Positions 32,290-44,661 of a stretch of DNA of 64,000 nt are shown in pieces. A model generated the notes under the pieces. The model did no database searches. It was not told where the DNA came from and saw nothing but the letters and a program-made list of their open reading frames with translations. The position numbers and the translations under genes are program-made. The stretch's first letter is position 1. The number at the start of each line of letters is the position of its first letter. This DNA is from Adiantum capillus-veneris (lineage: Eukaryota > Streptophyta > Polypodiopsida > Polypodiales > Pteridaceae): positions 104,876,355 to 104,940,354 of the forward strand of contig CM043943.1 of NCBI GenBank assembly GCA_014529385.2, in the 5' to 3' direction.

Positions 32290-32516
32290 TGTTACCATAT
32301 ACATGTGGTAGTGATGTGTGTGAACACACTAGGACCGCCGGGGCATTTTTTCCCTCTTTAGGAGGTTTTTTCCCCCGTGCATTGTATATACGCCCATCAC
32401 TCTAGGGCTATCTATCTTTCCATTGCACACTAAGTAATATACTCTCTATTGTGTGCCTTGAGCTTCCTTCATCTTCTCCAAGCTGTGTGTGTTTCTCTGC
32501 AACCCTAATTCCAACA
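32290..32516 (+). repeat. 5' LTR of the Copia element
   Basis: 227 bp, TGTTACCATA…CCAACA ends; TATA-like TGTATATA near 32383. Confidence 0.95.
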
Positions 32517-32518
32517 AT

Positions 32519-32530
32519 TGGTATCAGAGC
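32519..32530 (+). other. Primer binding site, initiator-Met tRNA
   Basis: TGGTATCAGAGC two bases after the LTR, the standard plant Copia primer site. Confidence 0.95.
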
Positions 32531-32878
32531 AGGTCACGTCCTCTCGGGCTTAGTCGCCAGCTGCTCCAGCACACGCCTGCTCACTTTCTCCGATTTCAGT
32601 GAGCTTTGGCAAGTGTTCGCAGGTCGACAAATATTTTGGGAAAGCTCGAAGAGCTTGGTCTGCTCAGAATTTTGATTTGGGCTCATTTCGGCCTCCGTTT
32701 CCACTACGGACAGTACTGCACAGGTTATTTCGTCATTTTGTGCAGATTTTCTGTCAGTGCCGTTTTCTGCATAACAGGTGCCTTATAGTCTTCTACGGTT
32801 TGTGCTATATAGCACAAGTTGTTCCCGCTCCATTTCTCCTATTTTCGGGCAGTTTTCACATCAGGTGCAGCATTTACC

Positions 32879-35800
32879 ATGGCTGACAACAACAACACAG
32901 ATGTGTTCAAGATGTTTGCTGCTGAGGACAGGTTGGATGGGGACAACTACCCTATGTGGGCTTATATGATGCAACACGTTCTTGTGTCAAAAGGTGTCTG
33001 GAACATTGTGCAGGGCATTGATGTACGTCCTGGTTCTGAAGATGTAGGCGATATTGAGGATGTTGCAGGTCTTGCTGCAAGGATTGCAGCTGTTAGAGTT
33101 GTTTTGCCTACAGCAGAACAAGCTCGTTGGGATGTTAAGGATGCGCAGGCTCATGCATTGATTGCGTTGTCTGTGAAGCGCACCATTATTCCTCACATCC
33201 GTTCAGCAAAATCTGCAAAACAGGCTTGGGATATTCTAGCAGGTCTTTATGCAAGCCGCAATGAGGCTAAAATTGCTTTGCTGCGTAAAGAGCTAGAGTC
33301 GAAGATTATGCATGAGGAAGATAATATGGACACTTTCCTTGCTAGTGTCAAGGATATCAATGAGCAACTCATTTCTGCAGGTGAAGTCATTTCTGACAGT
33401 TCCCTTGTGCAGACTGTTCTTGATGCCTTACCAGATTCCTACCAGACTTTTGCTAGTACTTGGAGACTGATGACCCAAGGAAATCCTGAAGTTGTCAAGT
33501 TTGACGCATTATGCACATTGCTGTTGCAAGAGTCACTTTCTAGAAAAAACAGGACTAGGCAACGTGCAGTTGAACAGGCTTTTATTGCTTCTCAAAGAAA
33601 GGGTGGTAACAGTAATGCAGCCACTTCTTATGGTTCTGCTGCGAGTGGCAAAATTTCTGTTCCTAATGCTTCTGCTGGTAGCACTTCGTCTGGCAATTCT
33701 GGTGATAAGGGCAAAAAGAAGATGCGTTGCCATTATTGTAAAGCCAATGATCACTTGATCAAGTCGTGTCCTAAGTTGAAGGCCAAAGAGGCTAAGAAGA
33801 AAGAGGGTGGTTCCACTGCAAATGCTGGTTCCACTACAAATGCAGCCATTGTTGAGTCTTCTGTGAAAGGAGATTGTGATGCTGATGTTGATGCAGAATG
33901 GGCTTTTAGCGCAGGGTGCACTTACAATCCTGCTGTCCATGATGCATGCTTGTCAGTTGCTGCAGATTCACATGTGTGGTATTTCGACAGTGGTGCTACA
34001 AAGCACATTACCTCACATCGTGAATTGTTTACCTCTCTCGAGTCTGTCCCTCATGGGAATTCAGTCACTTGTGCCAACAACGCCTCTTATCCAGTTCAGG
34101 GAGTTGGAAAGATTGTGCTCACTGCTGCTAATGGCAGTTCCTTCACACTTGTTGATGCACTTTATGTACCTGGGATCAAGAAGAATCTATTGTCTGTATC
34201 CGCACTTGCTAGACTTGGACTTGTAGTCAAATTTGTGGATGACAGATGTACAGTTCATGATCTCAGTTTTGGTGATAAAATTGTTGCATCTGGGCTTTTG
34301 TGCCGTGGGCTGTATAAGCTCACTTTGTATGACAAGTGTGGACAAAATTTTGCAAATGCTGTTGCAGATTCAAGGGCTATTTCAGATGCAAAACTTTGGC
34401 ATGCACGTTTTGGTCATCTGAATTTTGCCAGTTTGCTGCGTTTGCAGAAATCTGATATGGTTGCTTCTTTGCCGCCTCTTGAAGCACCTATCAAACATGT
34501 TTGTGAAGGCTGTATTCTGGGTAAAATGCAGCGTTCTAAGTTTCCAAAGGATGGTTCAGTTAGGGCCACATGCAGGTTGCAGCTTGTGCATAGTGATGTT
34601 TGTGGGCCCATGCAAACTCCGTCCTTGGGCAATTACCTGTACTTCGTGACTTTCATTGATGATTACTCCAGGCATGCATGGGTATTTCCGCTTAAAGCAA
34701 AGTCCGAAGTTTTTATGTGCTTCAAACAATTTTTGGCTATGGCTGAAAATGTCTCAAAATGTACTATGGGCACCCTCCGTTCCGATCGAGGGGGGGAGTA
34801 TATGTCTCATGAATTTAATGCATTTCTGGCTAGTCGTGGGATAAAACACCAATGTACAGTGCCTTATACACCTCAGCAAAATGGTGTTGCTGAGAGGAAA
34901 AACAGGTCACTAACGGAAATGGCACGATATATGGTCAAAAGTCAAGCTTTGCCGCATTCTTTTTGGCTTGAGGCCATCATGTGTGCCACTTATGTACTTA
35001 ACAGGTGTCCTACGAAAGCTTTGCAGTCTATTACTCCATATGAAGCATGGCATGATAGAAAGCCTTCTATTGAGCACATGCGTGTTTTTGGCTGTTTGGC
35101 ATATGCTTTGGTGCCACAAGTGCAGCGCAGAAAATTGGATGATAAGGCTGTCAAATGTATTTTTGTTGGTTATAGTGCTGAAAGCAAAGGTTACAGGTTG
35201 TATCATCCGCAAACAAAACGTATTTTGGTTTCACGGGATGTAGTGTTTGTGGAAGATTCTGTTCAACCCTTGCTGTCATGTACTAGAGACAGTAATGTAA
35301 GCTCACAGGACATTTATGACACTTTGTTGCCTCTTTTCAGTGGTGGAAATACGAATGTAAGTTCCAATGAGGCAAATGTACAGCCTATGGGGGTTTCTGA
35401 AAATGTTTTAGAACAGCCTATTACTAATGCAGATGTACATGATGTACTTGATGAGGAAAGGGCTGAAAATGAGCAGGCTAGAGGTATGCCAAAATGGCTG
35501 GTGCAGACTTTGCGTGATAGTAAATTGGATGCACCTTTATCTAGTCGTACTCGTTCAGGCTCTCGCCATGCATCTTATGCATCAGATTATTATGCTTTGG
35601 CTGTGTCTAGTTTACATGATGTTGAGGAGCCTCTGTCTTTTGATGAAGCACAGAATTCAGAAAATTGGATTGCTGCCATGAAATCAGAATATGATGCACT
35701 TATAGAGAATGACACATGGACTTTATGTGATTTGCCTCCTGGAAAAAAGGCCATTGGTACTTAGTGGGTTTACAAGTTGAAACGCAAGCCGGATGGTGAG

Positions 35801-37165
35801 ATCGATCGCCATAAGGCTCGACTTGTTGCAAAGGGTTATGCACAACAAAAAGGCATAGATTATGAAGAGACTTTTGCTCCCACTTGTCGTATGACTACTG
35901 TGCGTTTTCTATGTGCATTGGCAGCTCATTTTGGTTGGGATGTACATCAATCAGACATTGTTACTGCTTTCTTGAATGGTGACATATTTGAGGAAGTTTA
36001 TGTAACGCAGCCTCGCGGTTTTGTCATAAAAGTACAAGAGGACAAAGTGTGCAAATGTAAGAAGGCTTTGTATGGGTTGAAGCAATCTCCTCGTGCTTGG
36101 TATGAGAAAGCTGACACTCATTTGGTTAAACGAGGCTTTCGTAACAGTCCAACAGAAAGCACATTGTATGTAAAGCGTGAGGATGATGTATTTCTCATTG
36201 TGGTTCTTTATGTTGATGATTTGCTGATCACTGGACCAAATGAGAGACATATTGTTGAATTTAAGGCTGATTTGAATGCTACTTTCAAGATGAAAGATTT
36301 GGGGCTGTTGCATCATTACTTGGGTATACAGTTTAAGCAGTGTGATGGTGGTATTGCCTTGTGTCAGAAAAGTTACATAGAGACATTGCTATGTAAGTTT
36401 GGACTTGAGGATTGCAAACCTATTGCCACTCCCATGGAAACAGGTTTGAAGTTGAGTCTACATGATGCTGGCGATCCTGCTGATGTCACTCTTTACCAAA
36501 CTGCTGTTGGCTGCCTCATTTATGTATGCAACACGAGGCCAGATATTCAGTTTGCAGTCTCGCAGGTCAGCAGATTTATGCATAGCCCAGGGTCTAAGCA
36601 TTGGCAGGCTGTCAAGAGGATTTTCCGCTACCTTAGTGGCACTTTACATCTTGGCTTGTTTTATCCCAAGGGGGGATCATTGCCGCCAGACTTACATGCT
36701 TTTTCGGACTCAGATTGGGCTGGTTGTTTTGACACGCGAGTGTCCACAAGTGGTTTTTGTTTCATGCTTGGCAGTTCATGTATATCATGGTTGAGCAAGA
36801 AGCAACCTATTGTGGCCACTTCGAGTTGTGAGGCTGAGTACAGGGCAGTCTTCACAGCTACGGTTGAGTGTGTATGGCTCAGACGCCTTATGGCTGACTT
36901 GGGTGTTGGACAGGACACTGCCAACACTATCTACACTGACAGTCAGAGCGCATTGGCAGTTGCGAGGAACCCAGTTTTTCATGCTCGCACAAAGCACATT
37001 GAGGTGCATTACCACTATGTCAGGGAGAGGCTCTCAGCAGGAGAGATCAGCTTGGCTTATGTGCCAACAGAGGACAACCTTGCAGATCTTTTCACAAAGG
37101 CATTGTCTCGTGAGAAGCTTAAAGCTTTCCGCAAAGCTTTGGGCTTACTCCCCTTTGTGGACTGA
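32879..37165 (+). pseudogene. Copia Gag-Pol coding region
   Basis: Translation most likely starts at MADNNNTDVFKMFAAEDRLD (32879), because that matches the usual Copia gag start, although the frame is open further upstream. Gag ends with a CCHC knuckle (CHYCKANDHLIKSCPK, about 33727). The protease site is WYFDSGATKHIT (about 33978). Integrase shows LWHARFGHLNFA, CEGCILGKMQR, DDYSRHAWVFPL, SDRGGEYMSHEF and TPQQNGVAERKNRSL. Reverse transcriptase shows TAFLNGDIFEEVY, LYGLKQSPRAWYEK and LYVDDLLITG. RNase H shows SDSDWAGC and TSSCEAEYRA and ends at 37165. Near whole, about one break. Confidence 0.9.
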
Positions 37166-37240
37166 TCCTGTCCTCAGGGCATGGCACTTCCCTTTACTCA
37201 TGTGCCAGCTCTCGTTCACCGCATCACTCCAGGGGGGATT

Positions 37241-37467
37241 TGTTACCATATACATGTGGTAGTGATGTGTGTGAACACACTAGGACCGCCGGGGCATTTT
37301 TTCCCTCTTTAGGAGGTTTTTTCCCCCGTGCATTGTATATATGCCCATCACTCTAGGGCTATCTATCTTTCCATTGCACACTAAGTAATATACTCTCTAT
37401 TGTGTGCCTTGAGCTTCCTTCGTCTTCTCCAAGCTGTGTGTGTTTCTCTGCAACCCTAATTCCAACA
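37241..37467 (+). repeat. 3' LTR of the Copia element
   Basis: 227 bp, differing from the 5' LTR at about two positions; preceded by the tract AGGGGGGATT. Confidence 0.95.
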
Positions 37468-38467
37468 TGGATTACTTCGGTGATAGAACTAGGCCATTGA
37501 GAGTTGACATACTCGGCCATTTCTTCAAGTAATCTCACACAAAGTTGGTTCTTTTGCTCGACAAAGTCTATCTTTTGGAAGAATCTAGCCTTGAGATGTA
37601 AATCCCAAAACTTGTCCACATATTTGTGAATAGACTCATATGAGAGAAGCTTCAAATTGTGCCATTCAGTAAGTACTTTGTCCTTTGCATTGCTTGCAAG
37701 GAATTGCTTCATGATGGAAACTCGTAGAGTTTTCCATGTCTTTGGGGCTTCACTGTTGCCACGAAGGCTAGCCCACCATTGACGAGCCAATTTCTAGAAG
37801 TGCATAGCTACATGGCGTAGCTTGGCGGACTCCGTGAAGCCCTCGTCTCCAAAGGCCGCATCAAATTGCTAGATGAGGGCCAATACTTTGTCGTTGGCAC
37901 CAAAGGTGCCATCATAGGTGAGAAAAGAGATACTCTTTCCTCCCTCTTTGAACTTCTTAAGCTTTTGTGATTTTTGCCATGCAGGGTATGATTTGCAATG
38001 TCCTCTCCTCTTGTATTCTTTAGGAGAATAGCCATAGCTTTCGTAGGGAGAGGAGGAAGGTGAAAAACAAGGAGAAGAGGGTGACCTCTTTCTTGACCTT
38101 TTCTTCCTTCATTTCGTCTCTTCCCTTTTAGAGTGAGAAGGAGAAGGACTGTGTGTTGACCGTTTCCTCATGGGAGGAGTTGGCAATCGTTTAGAGTGTT
38201 GTCTTCGTGGAGCCACATCTTCAAAGGAACTTAGGGATTCATTACTTTCTTGTTCTTTGGATTCCTCCTCTTGTATGGAAGAGACTCTTCTTTTGGGGGT
38301 CTCATCAAATAGACCTCCTAAGCTATCTCTCCTCTTGGAGAGGAAGGGAAATCCCATAAGCACGAAGTTGTTGAGAAACTTCGGCTTGCAAAGTAGGCTG
38401 CCCATAGCTTGATGCAACCTAGTAACAAGATAATTGATAAACATGGGGGCATCATCATTAGCACCTT
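37468..38467 (-). mobile_element. Element B, part 3: gag
   Basis: Minus-strand gag of the element A family (VDKFWDLHLKARFFQKIDF, LLSYESIHKYV, the RK/S-rich stretch and GANDDAPMFINYLVTRLHQA). Similarity to element A stops near 38467, so the 5' end and LTR of this copy are missing. Confidence 0.75.
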
Positions 38468-39108
38468 CACAAATACAAATGATGTTCCTTGTTTGTCCTT
38501 CTAAGTTCTTTCTCCCGTTGAGATAAGAAAGACTCCCTCCTACGTTTCTGCAGTGATGCATACTCTTGCAATACATCAACATGAAGATGATGTGTGTTCT
38601 TTATTTGGGTAAGTGTTAAAGATGAAGGGGATGAGGATTGCAAGTTCAAATTAGTGTTTTCATCAGGAAAAGAAGCATTCTCCATTACTAGAGTTGATAG
38701 AGAAAAAGACGGAGACTTGAAACTCATGAAATATCTCAGGTTTTGGGAGGGAAGGCCATATTCTCAAGTTTAGAGTTGATAGAGTTCGTGTGGCTTATGT
38801 TTTTGGAGGAAACGCTTGTAAGTTGGAATTTCAAATCATTAGTCATACAGTTAGTTGGATTCCTGACAAGAGAACGAAGGATAAGAATGATAAAGACGGC
38901 GGCTATCTACCAAAGAATGTCATTTTGGCTTTCTGTTGCGCAAAAAAGTATCACATAAAATGCACAATTTAACATTTTCATTTTCTCTCTCTAAGCCGAC
39001 GTGGCACTTATTACAGGGCCCAAAAGTGAGTCCAACTTTCTCCTAATGAGACAGACTGAACGGGCGCCCACCTGGGGCCAGACACGTAGTTGGACACCAC
39101 ATTTGTAG
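38468..39108. other. Unassigned DNA
   Basis: No family recognised. A minus-strand frame at 38467-38727 (MSFKSPSFSLSTLVMENASF) and a plus-strand reading around 38750-38960 (KLEFQIISHTVSWIPDKRTK) look mildly coding-like; I cannot name either. Confidence 0.3.
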
Positions 39109-39380
39109 TTTAGTATTTTGTCGAGCTAGTGTAGTGATACTCTGTGTAAATTGTGATTCGAAAGTAGTGGATCAATTCCCTAAGTTGTAATGTTGTAATC
39201 ATATTTGTAAAGGTCCATGTGAAGTAGCCGCTGGCCATTATATTTTAGTATTTTGCCGAGCAAGTGTAGTGATACTCTGTGTAAATCGTGATTCCAGAGT
39301 AGTGGATCAATTCCCTGAGTTGTAATGTTGTAATGATATTTGTAAAGGTCCATGTGAAGCGGCCACCACTGGCCATTAGA
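39109..39380. repeat. 135-bp tandem duplication
   Basis: Unit 39109-39243 is repeated at 39244-39380 with about 10% change. TATA-like GGTATAAAGG follows near 39390, so this may be the promoter side of an LTR belonging to the Ty3 fragment that begins near 39770; the LTR ends are not visible to me. Confidence 0.8.
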
Positions 39381-41234
39381 ATTCCCTAGGTATAAAGGTC
39401 AATAACTTTAATGTGAAAGGAGGCTTATCGTTAGAGAAGAAAGAGCTCTGTTAGTACCTTGTTGGATTGTGACCAGACTTGGTAGGATAGTGCCCCTAGG
39501 TGTCCTAGAGCTCCTCCTAAAGTTTTGTTGCATTTCGAGTCCGTTCGAGTGCCGAAACGGCGTGATGACCTAGAGCTGTGAAAAAGGACATAGGTAGATT
39601 TCCATGATCATTGAGTGTTGGTGTGCTTGTTGAGTTGGTATGTTTGCTTGTTAAGGTTCACTTCTTGAGATTGACGATCTCAAAGAGTCTCTGTGCCCCA
39701 TCCGAGTAACTTCCCTGAGTATTGACATTATGTTAGTGCCAGATTGCTATTCTACAGACGTCCGTCGCGGCGATCCACTGACGCTATGAAATATGTGTTG
39801 GAATATGTAGCAATAAAAGAAGCATCGTACATCTTCTTAGATGGATTCTCGGACTACAATCAGGTAGCTAGCAAATAAAAGGATCAGCACAAGATTGTTT
39901 TCGCTATTGAATGAAGCATATGTGCCTATAGGGTTATGTCGTTTGGATTAACCAATGCACCGGCAACTTTCCAACATTTAATGAGACATGCATTTCGGGA
40001 ATATTTCAAGAAATTTTCTTGAGATATGCATGGATGACTTTGTGTGCATTCTAAAATCCAAGGAGAACATATCTTTCACATGAATTTAGTCTTTGAAAAA
40101 TGTTGGTTGTACAAGATTTGCCTTAATCCTGAGAAATGCATTTTTATGGTTAGGCAGGGCAAAATCCTTGGACACATCGTCTCAAAGAATGGTATATCCA
40201 CGAACATGGATAAAATCCTTGTGATAGCGGATTTACCAATCACATGAAATGTAAAAGATGTTTAACTTTTATGGGACATTGTGGTTACTGTCGTAAATTC
40301 ATCTACATCTATGGAGTGATTGCCTAACCACTTTATGCATTAATTTTTGAATTAAAATGTACACCGAAGTGTGAAAAATCATTCCAAAAGCTAAAAGAGG
40401 CATTGATTTCTGATCCAATCCTCAAAGCGCCCGACTGGAATAAGGTATTCCATATGCATATAGATACAAGCAATATTGTGATTGGATGCATACTCGTGCA
40501 ACCTAGTGAAGGATACATTACTTTTTGATATGCAACACCAGTAGAAAAATGAATGTTGTTGAAAGAAATTATACGACCACTGGGAGCGAAGGCCTAGGAA
40601 TTATATATATTGTGAAAAAATCTACGCATGATTTACTGACAAACAAGGTTACATTCTTTGTAGACCACCAAGCACTCTTGTACTATTTGGTTAACAAGCC
40701 ATGTAACACACACCTAATAGTAAGACGTTTCATCATCTTGCTTCAATTTTATTTTTGGATTGTTGTCAAGAAGGGTAAGGCCCACCAATGAGATGACCAC
40801 CTTTTGAGGATCACTAATGAGGAGGCCCCTCTTGGCGTCAACGAGAACCTGCTTGGTGCCTATTTCTTTAACATTGAAATAAATCTTGAATGGTTTGAGA
40901 AAATCATCCCGCTTCTAACATTTGGAAGAGCAATTCCAGAGGGAAATATTTTTTATATAGCCAAACTAGTTGAAGAAGCTTTTACCTACAAACTCATAGC
41001 AGGTAGATTATACAACAGAGGAAGTGAAAGTGTATTGTGTTTGTGCATAGAGCAATATGAGAAAATATCATACCTTAGTGAAGCCCATGTTGGCTTATGT
41101 GGCTGGAAATTTGTAGCACCTCAAACAAAACAACACCTCAAAAGACTGGGTGTTTATTGGCCAACCACCAGAAGGCCACTTCTCAGCTGACACTATTGCC
41201 AAATGTGTACTAGCATATATTTAACATTGACGTA

Positions 41235-41351
41235 GAGGATTTTGTCAAGTCATGCGATGAATGCCAAAGATCAGAGGATTTCGTCGAATCATGTGATGAA
41301 TGCCAAAGATCAGAGGATTTCGTCGAATCATGTGATGAATGCCAAAGGTCA
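41235..41351 (+). repeat. 39-bp unit repeated three times in the integrase zinc finger
   Basis: Units at 41235-41273, 41274-41312 and 41313-41351, each encoding a copy of the FVxSCDECQRSED piece that holds the last two zinc-binding cysteines. The unit length is a multiple of three. Confidence 0.9.
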
Positions 41352-41895
41352 AAGCCTCCCATGGAGCACTTGCATTTTCCAAATGGTAAATATATTTTGT
41401 TGGACCATGATGCTAGAACACCTACCAAACTCCTCTATGGAAACGTGTTCACTAGATTTGGATTGTCGATAAAGATAGTGAGTGACAAAGGAACCCATGA
41501 GGCAATAGAACATTTGTTGGATGAGCTTATTGTCATCTATCAAAATTTTTCCCCTTACCACCCACAAGATAATGGTCAAGCTAAGAGCACAAACAAGATT
41601 CTCTATACAATACCTACAAAGATCGTTAGCACATCAAGAATTGATTGGGATCAAAACTTGCATTCTACATTATGGACAAATCATGTTGCCTACAAAACCG
41701 CCATAGGCACAACTCCTTTTTATATGGTGTATGGCTTCGATTCAATACTCCCATTAGAATTCTTGATTATAATTCTACGGAAAGCACAACAATTGAAATG
41801 GGACGGATACATTTTCTCGGAGCATCTCACGTAGTTGGAAAAGCTAGGAGAGACACATTAAAAGCAGTTACTGAAAATATCACGATGGACATATG

Positions 41896-42113
41896 GCCAC
41901 CAAGAACTACAAAGTAGGTGATCTAGTTCTTGCATATACAATTAAACAACACTCGGGGAAGTTACGTAAACTGGGCATGGGTCCATTTGTGATATACACA
42001 AATAGCCACCAAGAACTACAAAGTAGGTGATCTTGTTCTTGCATATACACTTAAACAGCACTCAAGAAAGTTATGCAAACAAGTCATGGGTCCATTTGTG
42101 ATATAGGCCACTT
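41896..42113 (+). repeat. 109-bp tandem duplication in the integrase tail
   Basis: Unit 41896-42004 is followed by a second copy at 42005-42113 with several changes, both encoding the NYKVGDLVLAYT-like integrase tail. Confidence 0.85.
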
Positions 42114-42450
42114 CCCCAATCGCAGCACTTAAGTCAAAAAATCTGGATGGCACTGAAATGCTAAACTGGATTAGTGGTTGTCGTGTAAATAAATATTTGC
42201 AACCACTAACCGATAAGATTCTTAAGATAATGCATGCTACAAAAAACAAGGCATCTAAGCATCAAAGGCTGCTAGAAGACGGGCAACGTAAGTCTCGAAC
42301 AAAGAAGAAACACCCACATGTGAGGAAATCTAATCATGTCACAACTACAGGCAACGTAGATAACCAGCAGAACAAAATGAGCAATTTAAAGGTATACTTC
42401 TCTATAAAACATATCACATTATGTTTCTTCAATTTACACAAATGCACGTA

Positions 42451-43462
42451 CTGATCACATTTGTATAACCTTGCAAAGGCTTGTTACCCTTTCCAAGCAA
42501 AACATCACCTCGAAGAAACACCCCCAACTCGAGCCACATCGGTATCCGACAGAGAAGCAAATGCACCTACTTAACCTGGCAGGTTGCCGCCTCGACGGCT
42601 TACATCAAGGGTTTTGCAAACTATGCAAAGTTGCGATTGTTAATACATAGATTTGTAAAACACCTTGAACAAAACAATAGCATGGATATCAAAAGAGAAA
42701 CATGTTTTTTTTATACATACATCAACATCAGTGTAACTTTATCTTCTATTCTTCCTGCCATTGCTTTGTTATCTACAATAAACACTAAACAGGCTTTTTT
42801 ACAAGAAAAGAATCCTTTGTTTATCCTTTCTAATACTCTTTTTTTCCAAGTCTAATCAAAGAGATTAGACTTAGAGATTATTGACAAACTAAAAATACAA
42901 TTTGACGTGCCCGAGGATCTCATGGACTGTTGAGGACGGTAATTGTTTGCTTCAAATGAAGACACCAATAAAGCCCTACATTCTTGAGATGTTGCACTAT
43001 GGCTACAATGTCACGCTCGAGCACCTCTTAGATACAACAAACAATGACGCAAGCCAAATCTTGGCAAGCTTCAAGAAACAATGCAATGATGAGCTACCAT
43101 CAATCGCGGAACAAAAGCTAACATGGCAACAAAACAAGGATGTTTACAAAGCATGATTTGTAAGTTCTGATCCATATACTTTTATCAACATCGACAACCA
43201 ACCCATAGGTCGCACCACCTTCTTAAAAAAATCACCAAATATCTCACTCAAATATATAGTCTAATATTCTCAAGCTCTAGCATGCAATCTTGCACTAATC
43301 CTGGATCCTTTTTCCTACTTTTGTTGTGCAGAACACGACAACAAGAGTCAAGTTCTACTGCTCGAGCAAGACAATCAACCGAGCAAAAAACAACAGATAT
43401 CGGATACACCGTTTACTCCATCACATGCCACCAAAACGGATGAAAGTACATAGATGTCACAA
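42451..43462. other. Unassigned DNA
   Basis: No recognisable family. The frame at 42902-43156 (MTCPRISWTVEDGNCLLQMK) ends just before a good donor-like GTAAGT (43158) and an acceptor-like TTTTGTTGTGCAG lies at about 43319-43331, so a small spliced gene is conceivable but not supported further. Confidence 0.2.
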
Positions 43463-44112
43463 ACAATTACAAAAGAAGAAAGGCGGAGCACACTCAAAAA
43501 CCACATTCAAAAATGCGATCTGACGTTCTTTGCTACCAGCCATTCAATGAAAACTTTATTTTTGAAATACTTTCCGTCTGCAACAACTTACATGTAACAC
43601 ATATACTAGAAAAAACATTCAGACATAGTATTACAAGTTCCCTTGGATATAATGTTCTGCGAGCTCATCCCCCTCACTGCAAGAAACACATGTTCTTGAA
43701 ACCAAAAAAAAAAAAAGATCTAAGTTCTCCTTGCCATTGTCGTACATGTCTCATTAAAACATAACCCATTTGCAAAATTCACATCAAGAAGATTGGTTTT
43801 ATTATTAAAATACTCATATCAATCTCTATTATTTCATTTTTAAAACAACTTTGTATCCTCCCATAATAAAAAGAATAATAATAACAATTTTACAATCATC
43901 CCTAAAATCTCTATTGATTGAAGCACTAAACTCTACCTCCTCTCAAAAAAATGCTAACATTTTTTAAATGTATATATTCCTTTCACACAGTGCCACCACC
44001 ATTGGCAAATTAATCATGCTTTTGTTTCCTTCAGTGTGTGATGTTAAATGTCAATTTGCATATGCCCGGCTATATTCTATATATGTTACATAGCGAGGTC
44101 CGCTAAGCAAGA
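43463..44112 (+). repeat. Dispersed repeat, longer copy
   Basis: It matches 59437-59834 on the same strand, starting at ACAAAAGAAGAAAGGC and ending near AGCAAGA-TAGTT, with a middle part missing from the other copy. No coding capacity is seen. Possibly the 3' untranslated part of an unrecognised element. Confidence 0.75.
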
Positions 44113-44485
44113 GTAGTTCTTTTATTTGCACTCTAAACACACCTCTTGGCATGCGATACACGGCCACATCTACTAAATTGCCAAAAAAGTTGAACCACAA
44201 GCCATAGATCGATAAACAGCTTTACAAGAAAAATCCAATCAAATAATAATAAATTCTGTAGAGGAAACCGGTAAACGGCTCTGCATAACATGGGGGGGAT
44301 AGGCGACAAGAGAAATTTTAGTTGTCCTGGATTGTTTAATGAAAAACTTACACATGTGATATGAATTAAAAGCACATGAATTGGACAAGGACTAATAATT
44401 GTGATTTATTTTGAAGGATCTATAATTCTTCCAGTCAGTAGAGTGGAGGGCGTACAACAATCCTACCACCATACCAAATGGATGA

Positions 44486-44661
44486 GACAAGATCAGAATA
44501 CTAGGTCAAAAATATATCAATTCAGAGGTCCTACACCAGTGTGAAGCTGATTTATACCAGGCCTACTTTGTTGATGACGATGGTCAGCGATATGAAGTGG
44601 TGTTCATGCATGCCGAGGTGCGAGCCTTGGGAAAGATGCCCAAGTATCAGAATATCTCCTC
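44486..44661 (+). pseudogene. Coding-like segment abutting the LINE tail
   Basis: An open stretch of about 58 codons reads DKIRILGQKYINSEVLHQ, then CEADLYQAYFVDDDGQRYEV and VFMHAEVRALGKMPKYQN. Its composition looks like a real protein and it stops at the poly-A end of the LINE, as if the LINE inserted into it. No start codon, no family recognised, no matching piece found beyond the LINE. It could be a host exon or part of an unknown element. Confidence 0.35.

Larger units (their letters stand above)
32290..37467 (+). mobile_element. Ty1/copia element, 5.2 kb, young
   Basis: A complete-looking plus-strand Copia element with 227-bp LTRs (32290-32516 and 37241-37467), TGGAT target duplications on both sides (32285-32289 and 37468-37472), an initiator-Met primer site (32519-32530) and a purine tract (about 37229-37239). 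The LTRs differ at about two of 227 positions, so it inserted recently. The polyprotein region has all parts in Copia order (gag, protease, integrase, reverse transcriptase, RNase H) and appears to have about one break. It sits in the gag region of element B. A diverged relative lies at 1636-2193. Confidence 0.95.
39770..42450 (+). mobile_element. Ty3 pol fragment E2 (Athila/Tat-like)
   Basis: Plus strand, heavily decayed. Reverse transcriptase (FLDGFSDYNQ, MSFGLTNAPATFQHLM), RNase H (FVDHQALLYYLVNKP), the integrase zinc finger and core (SDKGTHEAIEHLLDELIV, YHPQDNGQAKSTNK, MVYGFDSILPLEF) and integrase tail (LDGTEMLNWISGCRVNKYLQ) follow in order. The tail is close in wording to the 678-residue frame at 22902, so it belongs to the same branch as E1 and the 15.5-kb element. 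It contains two internal tandem duplications. Ends are not defined; similarity fades near 42450. Confidence 0.75.

Noticed and set aside
43158-43331. Possible intron with good donor and acceptor
   Set aside because: The upstream frame closes just before the donor and no downstream frame fits; could be chance.
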